NCBI GenBank assembly: GCA_002005505.1
Contig: MVGU01001166.1
Coordinates: 155,001 to 167,500, forward strand
DNA length: 12,500 bases
Direction: 5' to 3'
DNA from: Botryococcus braunii
Taxonomy: Eukaryota > Chlorophyta > Trebouxiophyceae
Below are positions 1-12,476 of this stretch, piece after piece. Both the position numbers and the translations under genes were made by a program. Within the stretch, counting starts at the first letter, position 1. Each line of letters opens with the position of its first letter. The notes under the pieces were generated by a model. That model did no database searches, was not told where the DNA came from, and saw nothing but the letters and a program-made list of their open reading frames with translations.

Positions 1-58
<58 letters not shown>

Positions 59-120
59 GTGTGTGTGTGTGTGTGTGTGTGTGTACATGTGTGTGTGTGT
101 ACATGTGTGTGTGTGTGTGT
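1..120. repeat. Compound microsatellite (AG)28 then (GT)n
   Basis: Positions 1-56 are an uninterrupted AG dinucleotide array cut by the window edge. Positions 57-120 switch to GT, interrupted twice by ACATGT. A G-run follows at 122-130. By position it lies upstream of, or in an intron of, the permease gene whose first visible exon starts at 458. No coding signal is seen here. Confidence 0.97.
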
Positions 121-457
121 TGGGGGGGGGCGGGGATTGTGTGCTGGAGGTTATATACGTAGACGCCTGCCTGTGCTGGGAAGGCATTGAGTGACACGAA
201 GGGTGTGACACAGACGAGGGGACAAGCGCGTTAGCAACTGAGAAATGCTTCTCGGCTTTATTTTGGAGGATTGTATAGGGGAAAGAAGTACGGCATTGGG
301 GTGCACGTGTGGATCCGCACGTGCGTCCCTGTAGAGGTCCAGTGTGCAAGCTCCCCCCCCCCCCCCTTTGTTTCGCCGCATCCCTCACACGCTGAGGTTA
401 CGCATTTGCTTTGAAACGGATGTAACACAGCTGAGGGGAAGGGAATTTGATGCGCAG
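121..457. other. Noncoding stretch before the first visible permease exon (probable intron end)
   Basis: No exon is recognised here. The AAAP residues that should precede the exon at 458 (the preceding membrane helix and the V-x-D-N lead-in) are not found, so the upstream exons are probably outside the window. A run of 14 C lies at 353-366. The stretch ends in GCGCAG at 452-457, an acceptable splice acceptor in the correct phase. The exon could start a little further upstream, because the frame stays open. Confidence 0.6.
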
Positions 458-4733
<4,276 letters not shown>

Positions 4734-5185
4734 CAGTGTACAAATGCTGGGTATTCAGCCCTGTACTCATGTACCTCAAAAGTGTTGTTGGCTCTCGTGT
4801 TTTGGAAGGGAAACACTGACACAGCACGCACCGCTGTTGGGAACTGACAGATTGATTTGTGTGTTACCCTACAGGCTCTATACGTAACATCATTACCTCA
4901 GCCTCAACCTATGGGACATTTCAGTGACTGCTTAAAGGTGTGAACCTCATGATATTTTGCCTCGTCGTTTGCCACACGAAGATCTCCCAGATGTTTTTGG
5001 GGCGCGTGCAATACAATACATGGCTTGGGGTATGTTCTCGTCCACGGCTTTGTGGTTCGGGAAGTAATCACGGGATGATCGATGCTGGACGAATATGGCA
5101 CAAATTGCTCAATTTTATGCAGTCTGAGAGTAAAGTGTGCAACTTTCCGGCTCCATGTTTCTGGCAAGGTCTACTCATCTGTAAC
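4734..5185. other. No recognisable gene
   Basis: The region has short ORFs on both strands, none with family resemblance. A GTATGT donor-like word follows an open plus-strand stretch (about 4979-5030, reading KISQMFLGRVQYNTWLG), but no partner exon was found. It may include the 3' UTR of the permease. No clear poly(A) signal is seen. Confidence 0.5.
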
Positions 5186-5201
5186 CACACGTGCACGTGT
5201 G
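5186..5201. repeat. Perfect 16-bp palindrome with two CACGTG-like cores
   Basis: CACACGTGCACGTGTG equals its reverse complement and carries two overlapping ACGTG cores, as in plant G-box elements. Its position between two genes leaves open a regulatory role. Confidence 0.9.
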
Positions 5202-5262
5202 CTTTGCTGACGGGGAATCCATGTGTAATTTGGGCAGAGCCGAGGACTTGAAGCTGATAATT

Positions 5263-5466
5263 CTGATCACCAGAGATCAGCGCATGTCACGTGATGCCTG
5301 TTGCTTACAGAGTCCAGGCCATTTTTGTGGAATCTGTGAAAGTCCATACCAGTTTCACAGACTTCGAAGCCGGACCCGTCACAGATATCTGTGACAGGTC
5401 ACCTCTAGAGACTATCGATCTGTGGCAGGTCATGACCAACTCTACAGTTGATCAACTGTAGAGTTG
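5263..5466. repeat. Cluster of dyads and inverted TCTGTGA words
   Basis: Within about 200 bp lie CTGATC/GATCAG (5263-5280), TCTGTGAAA...TTTCACAGA (5333-5361), GTCACAGATATCTGTGAC (perfect, 5378-5395), GGTCATGACC (about 5428-5437) and a perfect 30-bp palindrome (5437-5466). The word TCTGTGA or its complement TCACAGA appears four times between 5333 and 5394, in alternating orientation. No ORF of note overlaps it. Confidence 0.88.
5437..5466. repeat. Perfect 30-bp palindrome
   Basis: Half-site CAACTCTACAGTTGA (5437-5451) is followed immediately by its exact reverse complement TCAACTGTAGAGTTG (5452-5466), with no spacer. This is the longest perfect palindrome I found outside simple repeats. Confidence 0.96.
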
Positions 5467-5566
5467 ACTTTCAGTAGGGATTTTTATAGATAGAAAGCCA
5501 TGTATAGGGAGTCTTGAAGTTTCTCAACATCAAAGATGTTGTTCCCAAGCCCATAGTACCAGGGTT

Positions 5567-5594
5567 GGGGGGAGGGGGGTAGGGGGGGAGGGGA
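5567..5594 (+). other. Strong G-quadruplex motif
   Basis: Runs of six, six, seven and four G are separated by single A or TA loops. It is followed by GGGGATCCTC words repeated at 5588-5599 and 5621-5632, with a partial copy between. Short loops favour a stable quadruplex. Confidence 0.85.
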
Positions 5595-5899
5595 TCCTCC
5601 GAATTCTGGAGGGGATGCGGGAGGGGATCCTCAGGAGGGGCGGGAGCGGCAAGTATATGCTGTTCCTGGACGCTTCGTAACTATCCTCTAATGTATTTGG
5701 CGAACGTCCTGAACCGCGGTGGGTTCCACGCACCACAATCGTGGACCGTAGAGCGCGTGATGATCAATTTGTGTACACATGTTTGTCTGACCTTGCATAG
5801 TGGGACCGTTGATGTAGGGTCGACATGGTCGAGGCACCCGCATGCATGATTGTTTGGAAGGTCCGCCAATCACACTGAAGTTTGTATGTACGTGTACGT

Positions 5900-5913
5900 C
5901 CACGTATACGTGG
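5900..5913. repeat. Perfect 14-bp palindrome with ACGTG cores
   Basis: CCACGTATACGTGG equals its reverse complement. It has CACGT/ACGTG halves like the palindrome at 5186. Nearby are TACGTGTACGT words. Confidence 0.9.
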
Positions 5914-6453
5914 TCGTTCTTGTTTAATTGTTCATGTTGGGGATTCTCAACCCGTTGGGAAATCTCCCACGTGCACGCCCCTGTGGACATGGGCTTGTTG
6001 AAGAATTATGATATCATCGATGCAACCTCCTGGTTGTCGCTATAATTTTGAGTGTGGTTGGGAGACCTTCAAACATATTTATTCTGTTTGCAGTCTTTTG
6101 TTGTATTTTTGGGGACTTAAATTAAAGTTTCTGCATTTGCATTTTGTTGATTTGAGCACATGTACGTGTGCGTGGCCCCCGCCCATATATGTATATACAA
6201 TCAGTATAATCAATGTAATCAGTTGCACGCCTTTTTGGATGCTTGTATGTATACCCATATTTCTAGAAATCTGGTATATCTGAGACACATCGTTTTGTGG
6301 AGGCGCACGGATGTATACCTGCTAGACCAAAACTCATTACGAGACGCTTTACTTCCCAATTGTGTGCATCCTTATTAAGGATAAAGGAAAGAGGTTGAGT
6401 ACCCAATAATGATTTTAGTGTAGCTTACGATTGAATTTTAAGTTGAATATCTG

Positions 6454-6465
6454 GATCCATGGATC
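6454..6465. repeat. Perfect 12-bp palindrome
   Basis: GATCCATGGATC is its own reverse complement. A 12-bp palindrome can occur a few times by chance in a window this size. Confidence 0.85.
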
Positions 6466-7333
6466 AATTAACGTGAATGCGAAAAAAGATTGTTGCCCCG
6501 CAAGTGTAAATGCAGTGCCGCTGTGCCCATCTGGCCTTAATGAATATTTCCACGGGGTCTCGATGTCTTCCCCCCCGTCCCCTTTGGGATTCCCGCACCA
6601 GGTCAGATTTGTGCCGGATATGTCATTGACTGTACTAAAAGATTCATATGGTGTCTCTTAGCATCACCTTGTTGTACTGCCATTTATGATGACCTCACTG
6701 ATGTCACGCGTGTACATCTTACAGACACCTATGGCTAGGTGATGCACTTTTTGAAAGCTTTTGACAACGAATACAAAGAAGGTCTAGTTCTGTAGTTTTT
6801 TCCCTTTCAGTTACATGCAAGCGTTATCGTTGTCCTGCGCAAAGGCACCATTAAAAAACTCCATTGTTACGTAAAACAAGCAAAATTCATATCAAAATCC
6901 AGACATAAAGTCGTGTGCACAAAGCCTCCCTGCTTAGCCTTGCCTTTGACACGTGTGCGCAAGACTGCCCGCTTTCACCACGTTAACGTTGTATGAACAT
7001 ACAACATACATGTACAAGCTTGGTAAGGTACTGTGTATATCAAGAGTATATACTATATATATTTGGTGCGGCATGGTGTGTACGGTATGTATGCGGTGAG
7101 GCTCTGCATGCTACGAGGTAAGACAATATGAAGGCAACGTAGGCACGCAGACACACTACAGAAAGGCTGTGAGGTTATCAGAGGACAACAGGAAACGTTT
7201 CCCTTTTCCTCTCCCCATCATTCGGCAAGCCGATGCAACATGCATGTGGATGAACCAAGGAATTGCCAGGGCTAGCTCCTCATTCCACCGGAGGCCAAAA
7301 GGTTCGTGCACTGATGCTCTTGAAAGTATGTGT

Positions 7334-7351
7334 CGTACTCACATGAGTACG
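7334..7351. repeat. Hairpin with 8-bp stem
   Basis: CGTACTCA and TGAGTACG are separated by CA. It lies about 150 bp before the TTA microsatellite. No associated gene is seen. Confidence 0.85.
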
Positions 7352-7507
7352 CACTGGCATATACGGTACAAACAAAGTTCAACGAACCCACTGAGCATTC
7401 CAATACTCCTCTGAAACCACGGCAGTGTTCTTAGAAAAAACGTTGAGTGTGCATGACCCGGCACATGCGGAGACGAGATTATGTAAGCATCACCAATACA
7501 ATAAGTG

Positions 7508-8519
<1,012 letters not shown>

Positions 8520-8561
8520 TCCTTGTCATTGCATTCAGGGGAGAGGAGATGGCACTTACAG
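8520..8561 (+). CDS. Candidate lipase-like exon with LVIAFRG strand
   Basis: The plus-strand frame reads VEVLVIAFRGEEMALTG. Class 3 lipases have a beta strand ending in [VA]-x-F-R-G-T-E that sits about 70-80 residues before the nucleophile elbow. The donor is TTACAG|GTACTT, in phase 1. The only AG available after the in-frame stop at 8465 is at 8518-8519 (GTGGAAG), a weak acceptor. The T of FRGTE is E here. The W-x-x-D and VHxGF exons expected next were not found, so the link to the elbow exon rests on order and strand only. Confidence 0.3.
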
Positions 8562-10008
8562 GTACTTGTGTATTCCACTCTTGGCTTGTTCGTGACACTA
8601 AGCCAGTCGCCAGCGTCCATCGGCGATCACGAGCAGTAGCGACGCTGAATGGCATACCTAGGGACCCTCCTGGCACTACGGCTAGAGATGTCATCAAACA
8701 AAAGGCCCTCCTAGCTTTGACGAAAGCCGTGGCAGTGCAAGGAACAGCTAGCCGTCCTCAGGGCGAGGGAGTGAGAATCCTAGGTAGCCGATTTTGTTCC
8801 TCGAAACTTCAGATAGTACTTAGTTGTGTAAGAAATATCACTAATTTAGTGAGGGAAGAAGCATTCCGTGAATGCCCAAGCACATATTTGCTAATGATTG
8901 AATAGACGGTCTGATCTCGGACAGGCAGTAACAGCGAAGTCGGGGACATATGGTGGACCAAAGGGCAGTTTGTATTAGCAATCAATGTAAGTTGCCACCA
9001 TCTACATCTTCAGGATCTTGCCATTCACAATTCATGCATGCCCTCGCCGGATATTCTCTTTATGTCAACGCTTAGACTCAGCTGTCCCTTCAAAACCAAT
9101 CCGACACAAGCATGTCCTCCGATGGGATGGTGTACCCATGCCAGTCGGATGGCCAGAGAAGGGCGGCGAGGTTCATGCACTTGTGGCAGATGTGCAAAAC
9201 GGCTATACCTCGACCGGGACAGCTATCACTTTTCCCGACACCGTGGAAGCGCTTCGATTCCCCTCGCCTTCCTATAGGGTCTTTTTGCCTTGTTAAAAAT
9301 TGTTTGTTGAAAATTGGGTAAGCTAGCTCATGCATGGCGCCAAGAAATGTGCACATGATGGCCGTCAAGTAGAGTCTTAGACGGCCTTCCGCTGAACAGC
9401 ATGCTGCTTTACCACAGATTCCTACAATTGAGTTCTTGTTGCTTGATGAATGACAGATGTCCCCACCAGCTCTTCTGATCATGGGCACTGACGTGCTGGG
9501 CATGAGTACTAAATTTAGTGCCCAAATCTGTGATTCTGGTGGACTACTTACAGTTGCCCGAGCCAGATACTGTCATATAACTTCTCGGCTGCCCACAAGG
9601 CAAGGGAAGCATGTATGGCAATGAAGAACACATGCATTGCGTTACCCGGGCAAGACAATCCATTTTCCCTGAAAGCTGGACTCGCCAAAATCAAATGTAG
9701 TCATGGAAACTCAAATCTATGTGGATTGTTTCCCATGAGTAGGCATATACAACCAGCAGCGCAACGGAAACAGTTTGCCAATTTCCAGTGTGGATAATGT
9801 GCCATTGCGGGCGTGACTTGAAATTTCTGCCCTGGGTTAAGTCGGAGCACAGCAAGGAACAATGCCAATCATGCTGCTTTAGCATCATGCTTCTGAAGAC
9901 TTAGCACCTGCTGCAAGGCCCAGGTTTGGTGGTGCTTGTGCAGTCGGAATGGGATAAGGTCAGAATGAGGCAGCTAAATGTTTGAAATGGCTGCAATCCC
10001 GATCAATC
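8562..10008. other. No firmly supported gene; presumed intron or intergenic DNA
   Basis: An open plus-strand frame at 9018-9296 follows a good acceptor (CTACATCTTCAG at about 9001-9012). It includes HVLRWDGVPMPVGWPEKGG, but it matches no family I know and other frames are open too. Small hairpins occur at 8839-8851 (CACTAATTTAGTG), 8861-8875 (GCATTC/GAATGC) and 9483-9523. Nothing else is recognised. Confidence 0.45.
9483..9523. repeat. Nested inverted repeat
   Basis: GGGCACT (9483-9489) pairs with AGTGCCC (9517-9523). Inside the right side is the perfect 12-bp palindrome ACTAAATTTAGT (9508-9519), so two alternative foldings compete. Confidence 0.8.
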
Positions 10009-10032
10009 TTGCAATTGCAATATTGCATGCAA
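10009..10032. repeat. Chain of overlapping TTGCA/TGCAA palindromes
   Basis: TTGCAATTGCAA (10009-10020), TGCAATATTGCA (10016-10027) and TTGCATGCAA (10023-10032) are each perfect palindromes and overlap. Downstream, ACTCATGAGCATGCAAT (10105) and ACTCATGAATATGCAAT (10155) form a direct repeat offset by 50 bp. Confidence 0.88.
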
Positions 10033-10299
10033 CATTGCATTTTATTTGTATTTCCATTTACTCTTTGACTATGTAATCCGGGGATGAGAGCCCATATGGC
10101 AAGTACTCATGAGCATGCAATGCTCCCATGACATCGTCCATACTACAATACATAACTCATGAATATGCAATCTCCTATAATAGTCCCAAGGCAGCGCAAT
10201 CAAGCAACCACTTCCGAGTACATACTAGAGCGATGCCTAGTCCATGCTTTCTGCCAATATATGGCTATTGTTGCAATGTTGTATCTACTTCGTGAGGGC

Positions 10300-10471
10300 C
10301 CAGGTGGTACCACCTGGTACTGTTGTACTGTGAGAGGGGAGCTGGAGGACCCAGGCTATACAACGTACTGGGGGAGGGAAGCTGCACGGTTCAAGTCATA
10401 CCATGCACTACGAGCTCAACGCAGTACACAGTACGACCTGGGCGTTGCAGCTCCCCTCTCTAGAGGGGAGC
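10300..10471. repeat. Compound inverted repeat with 23-bp arms and inner hairpins
   Basis: The left arm 10333-10355 (AGAGGGGAGCTG, 5 nt, CCCAGG) pairs with the right arm 10437-10459 (CCTGGG, 5 nt, CAGCTCCCCTCT): 18 of 23 positions, the 5 mismatches being the central spacer. A perfect 18-bp palindrome, CCAGGTGGTACCACCTGG (10300-10317), precedes it. The right arm also folds back on AGAGGGGAGC (10462-10471) with a 2-nt loop. GTACTG/CAGTAC words recur at 10317, 10325, 10365, 10422 and 10429. It resembles a small foldback element, but no target-site duplication was identified. Confidence 0.85.
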
Positions 10472-10689
10472 CAGGTCATAATGCGTAATGTATCATACTG
10501 TGTACTGGATCTGAGTTTATAGTGTATACTGTGTCATACAGCATAGTGTATTTGGAGCTGCGCAAGGGAAGCTGGCTGACAGGGTTGTGTGGGGGGCCGT
10601 TGGTTCCGCAGGTCCCCCAGGAGGCTCTGAGCAAGGAAACAGCCGAAGCAGCGCAGCCCAAATGCTTGGAAAGCGTACGCGCTTAAAGT
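10472..10689. other. Short noncoding stretch before the helical exon
   Basis: The part 10480-10550 is rich in TACTGTG/GTATACTGTG words related to those in the preceding inverted repeat. A plus frame is open at 10489-10683 (ending ...EALSKETAEAAQPKCLESVRA) and stops at TAA 10684. It shares the frame of the next exon but is cut off by that stop. I cannot assign it. Confidence 0.4.
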
Positions 10690-10786
10690 ATGCCGGAGGG
10701 CGAAGTGACGGTTGCACCTGAGCTGACCGCTATTCTGGATGACTTTCTGGACAAGGAGGCATTCAGTAAGATAAGGGAGCTTCTTG
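10690..10786 (+). CDS. Candidate lipase-like exon, helix before the nucleophile strand
   Basis: The frame reads PELTAILDDFLDKEAF then SKIRELLG, an amphipathic helical segment. In class 3 lipases a helix just before the TGHSLGG strand has this character. The donor CTTCTTG|GTGCGA is in phase 1 and joins in frame to 11177, giving KIRELLG-GEVPRRIVCTG. It has the same G|GTGCG form as two donors in the permease gene. A second donor, TTCA|GTAAGA (10766), is also in phase 1 and closer to consensus, so the exon may end at 10765. The 5' end is uncertain: ATG 10690 follows a stop at 10684, and AG dinucleotides at 10697-10705 could be acceptors. Confidence 0.45.
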
Positions 10787-10930
10787 GTGCGATCCCTGCA
10801 GTTTCCCTCCCTCCAACACCTGCGTTCCTCCGTCCAACGTGTGCAATCCATGCATCTCTACTACCTCCAATTGTGTGCAACATGTGCGTTTTCCCCTCCA
10901 ATGCGTGCGACATGTGCATTTCTCCTACCT

Positions 10931-10995
<65 letters not shown>

Positions 10996-11176
10996 AGTGT
11001 GTGTGTGCGCCCCACCCCCCCCCCCATACACACATGTGTATTGACAGCGGTTTTAAACAGGCCCGGGCTCCGGCTTGCGGGTCACATGTGTGCGTCCCTG
11101 CCCTTGATTGGGCTGCTGCGCCATTTCGGGCCCAGTTCCAGAGCAGACTTCCACTGAAGGGGAGTGCGGAGGGCAG
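10787..11176 (+). other. Probable intron of the lipase-like gene (390 bp)
   Basis: The intron runs from GTGCGA to GGGCAG. It contains the GT array at 10931-11008, CCC/C-run DNA at 11010-11025, and three loosely similar GYGCRACATGTGC-type words at 10850-10920. No other gene is seen. The polypyrimidine tract before the acceptor is weak. Confidence 0.5.
10931..11008. repeat. (GT)n microsatellite
   Basis: About 78 bp of GT repeats with one CA interruption near 10995 and a C-run after it. As in the permease gene, it sits in a predicted intron. Confidence 0.95.
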
Positions 11177-11363
11177 GGGGTGAGGTACCCAGGAGGATAG
11201 TGTGCACTGGGCTGGGCCTCGGAGGTAGTGTGGCCATAGTTGCAGCTGTACTGGCAGCGATACAGTACCCATCTGCCGAGGTGCGCTGCATCACAATCGA
11301 TGCCCCAGCGTTCGGCACTGGCGGTGGCAGTCAGACACAAAACGCTTTCAATACTCTATACAG
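11177..11363 (+). CDS. Class 3 lipase-like exon with nucleophile elbow lacking Ser
   Basis: This exon is 187 nt, phase 1 in and phase 2 out, with donor TATACAG|GTACCC (11364). It encodes G-E-V-P-R-R-I-V-C-TGLGLGG, a helix SVAIVAAVLAAIQYPSAE, a strand VRCITIDAPAFG, then QTQNAFNTLY. Class 3 lipases and EDS1/PAD4-like proteins have strand-TGHSLGG-helix-strand ending in F-G-x-P-x-x-G, then an A-F residue pair. The fold signature is good, but His and Ser of GHSLGG are Leu and Gly. If the reading is correct, this copy lacks the nucleophile and is probably non-catalytic. The aspartate and histidine of the triad would be in later exons that I do not see. The ORF runs on past 11364 only as low-complexity P/L/S sequence. 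Confidence 0.65.
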
Positions 11364-11369
11364 GTACCC

Positions 11370-11700
11370 GTCCCCACCGCCGTCCCTTCTCTGCCCTTGC
11401 CCCTCTCCTGCCACCTCTTTTCTCTGCCACTGCCCCTTCTCTGCCACCACACCTTTCCTACCAGCTCCCCCCTCTACCACTGCCCTTCCCCCCCCCCCCC
11501 GCCCGTCTCTACCACTGCCCCCTCTGCCACCGACCTCTCTGCCACCGCCCTGCTCTGCCCCTGGCCCTTTCTCTGCTACTGCCCCTTCTCTGCCACTAGA
11601 CCTTTCCTACCAGCCCCTCCCGACCACTGCCCTTTTTCCCCCTGCCCTTCTCTACCACTGTCCCTTCTCTGCCAGTGCCCACTCCCAGCCCTCCCGCCGG
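11370..11700. repeat. Pyrimidine-rich minisatellite, CTCTGCCACTGCCCCTT-like
   Basis: About 330 bp of degenerate repeats with recurring CTCTGCCACTGCCC, TCTACCACTGCCC and CCTTTCCTACCAGC words, of period roughly 17-18 or a multiple. The top strand is nearly pure C/T, with a C-run near 11490. It follows the donor at 11364 and behaves as intron DNA. Translations of it are Pro/Leu/Ser low complexity. Confidence 0.85.
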
Positions 11701-11846
11701 GCCACGAGAATCAAGTCAGACTGTATGCACTACACCACTGGCGCGATTGCGCAATTTGTGGGCAACCACAATGGCTGATGCCCTCCTTTACTGGGCATTG
11801 GGCTGCGTTTGCACTTTCCTTTTTCTTCTCCTCCTTCCCCCTCCGT
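11701..11846. other. Unassigned stretch
   Basis: A short plus frame (MHYTTGAIAQFVGNHNG then stop at about 11776) is open but shows no family motif. A pyrimidine-rich tract at 11815-11843 precedes the 47-bp minisatellite. No gene is called. Confidence 0.4.
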
Positions 11847-12058
11847 GGGTGCTGCATCTCGTCAGCCTGTACCGGCTGGACAGATGTACTGGATGGGTGC
11901 TCCACTTGTCAGCCTGTACTGGCTGGACAGATGTACTATCTGGGTGTTCCACTTGTCAGCCTGCACTGGCTGGACAAATGTACAGGCTGAACTGGTTGGA
12001 CAGATATACGGGCTGGGTGCTCCACTCGTCAGCCTGTGCCGGCGGGCAGATGCAATCT
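11847..12058. repeat. 47-bp minisatellite, about four copies
   Basis: Units start with GTCAGCCTGTACTGGCTGGAC at 11861, 11908, 11955 and 12028. The first two are exactly 47 bp. The third is 73 bp because of an internal partial duplication of the CTGG-ACAGATGTAC-GGCTG part, and the fourth is partial. A partial unit precedes 11861. Since 47 is not a multiple of 3, the array is unlikely to be coding. Confidence 0.93.
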
Positions 12059-12258
12059 TCTGTTACGAGTTTGGATCTAAAAAAAAAACACGAGCTCGAG
12101 ACAGAGTCAGGCCTTATCCCCGATGTTCGTGCTACCATTTTGTGCCAGCTGCAGTCACCCGCTCTCACACCTGCCGCCAGCTGGTGGCCCCTGCAGCAGC
12201 ACTTATGAAGCTGCTTGACAAAAAAGAAACAGCCTTCCACACCTTCCTGTGCAATGAA
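12059..12258 (+). other. Possible further exon, not assigned
   Basis: An open plus frame includes QLVAPAAALMKLLDKKETAF (12178-12237) and continues HTFLCNE before the CTC tract. The region is more complex than its surroundings and has several CAG acceptor-like sites (12140s, 12178-12180, 12193-12199). It could be a later exon of the lipase-like gene, but no class 3 lipase motif is visible. Another frame is also open. A short A-run lies at 12080-12088. Confidence 0.25.
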
Positions 12259-12476
12259 ACTTTCCTCCTCCTCCTCCTTCTCCTTCTTCTTTTCCTTCTT
12301 CTTCTCCTTCTTCTCCTTCTCCTGCTCATCCTCCTTCTCCTCCTCCTCCTCCTCCTCCTCCTTCTCCTCCTCCTCCTCCTCCTCCTTCTCCTCCTCCTCC
12401 TCCTCCTCCTCTTTCTCCTTCTCCTCCTCCTCCTCCTCCTCCTCCTTCTCCGTCTCCTTCCTCTTCCTCTTCCTTG
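12259..12476. repeat. CTC/CTT trinucleotide tract
   Basis: About 218 bp of almost pure pyrimidine on the plus strand, made of CTC, CTT and TTC units. On the minus strand it reads as GAG/GAA, open in two frames to the window edge; one of them begins DEEISDGDKEEEEE. This could be an acidic coding tract or a simple polypyrimidine-polypurine repeat able to form triplex DNA. The sequence ends too soon to decide. Confidence 0.9.

Larger units (their letters stand above)
5467..7507. other. Intergenic or long-intron DNA, no recognisable gene
   Basis: All six frames hold only short ORFs without family features. Distinct elements are the G-run motif (5567-5594), palindromes at 5900-5913 and 6454-6465, a hairpin at 7334-7351 and a TATA-like stretch near 7053-7064. 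AT content is higher than in the permease region. A GAG|GTAAGA donor-like site lies at 7115-7123. Confidence 0.55.

Noticed and set aside
9018..9296. 92-aa plus-strand ORF containing HVLRWDGVPMPVGWPEKGG
   Set aside because: It has coding-like complexity and a good upstream acceptor, but matches no family I recognise. The other plus frame and the minus strand are also open, and its phase does not fit the lipase-like exon at 8520.
9090..9503. 137-aa minus-strand ORF
   Set aside because: It overlaps the plus-strand open frame, has no recognised motif and shows no splice or promoter evidence.
10159..10488. 109-aa plus-strand ORF (MNMQSPIIVPRQRN...)
   Set aside because: Its second half is the compound inverted repeat. 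No family resemblance and no splice context was found.
10489..10686. Open frame ending EALSKETAEAAQPKCLESVRA as an exon of the lipase-like gene
   Set aside because: It ends at a stop (10684) in the same frame as the next exon, and no donor in a matching phase was found before the stop.
11364..11778. Pro/Leu/Ser-rich continuation of the lipase-like ORF as a proline-rich protein domain
   Set aside because: A good donor lies at 11364. The following sequence is a degenerate pyrimidine minisatellite with indels that open several frames equally, which fits an intron.
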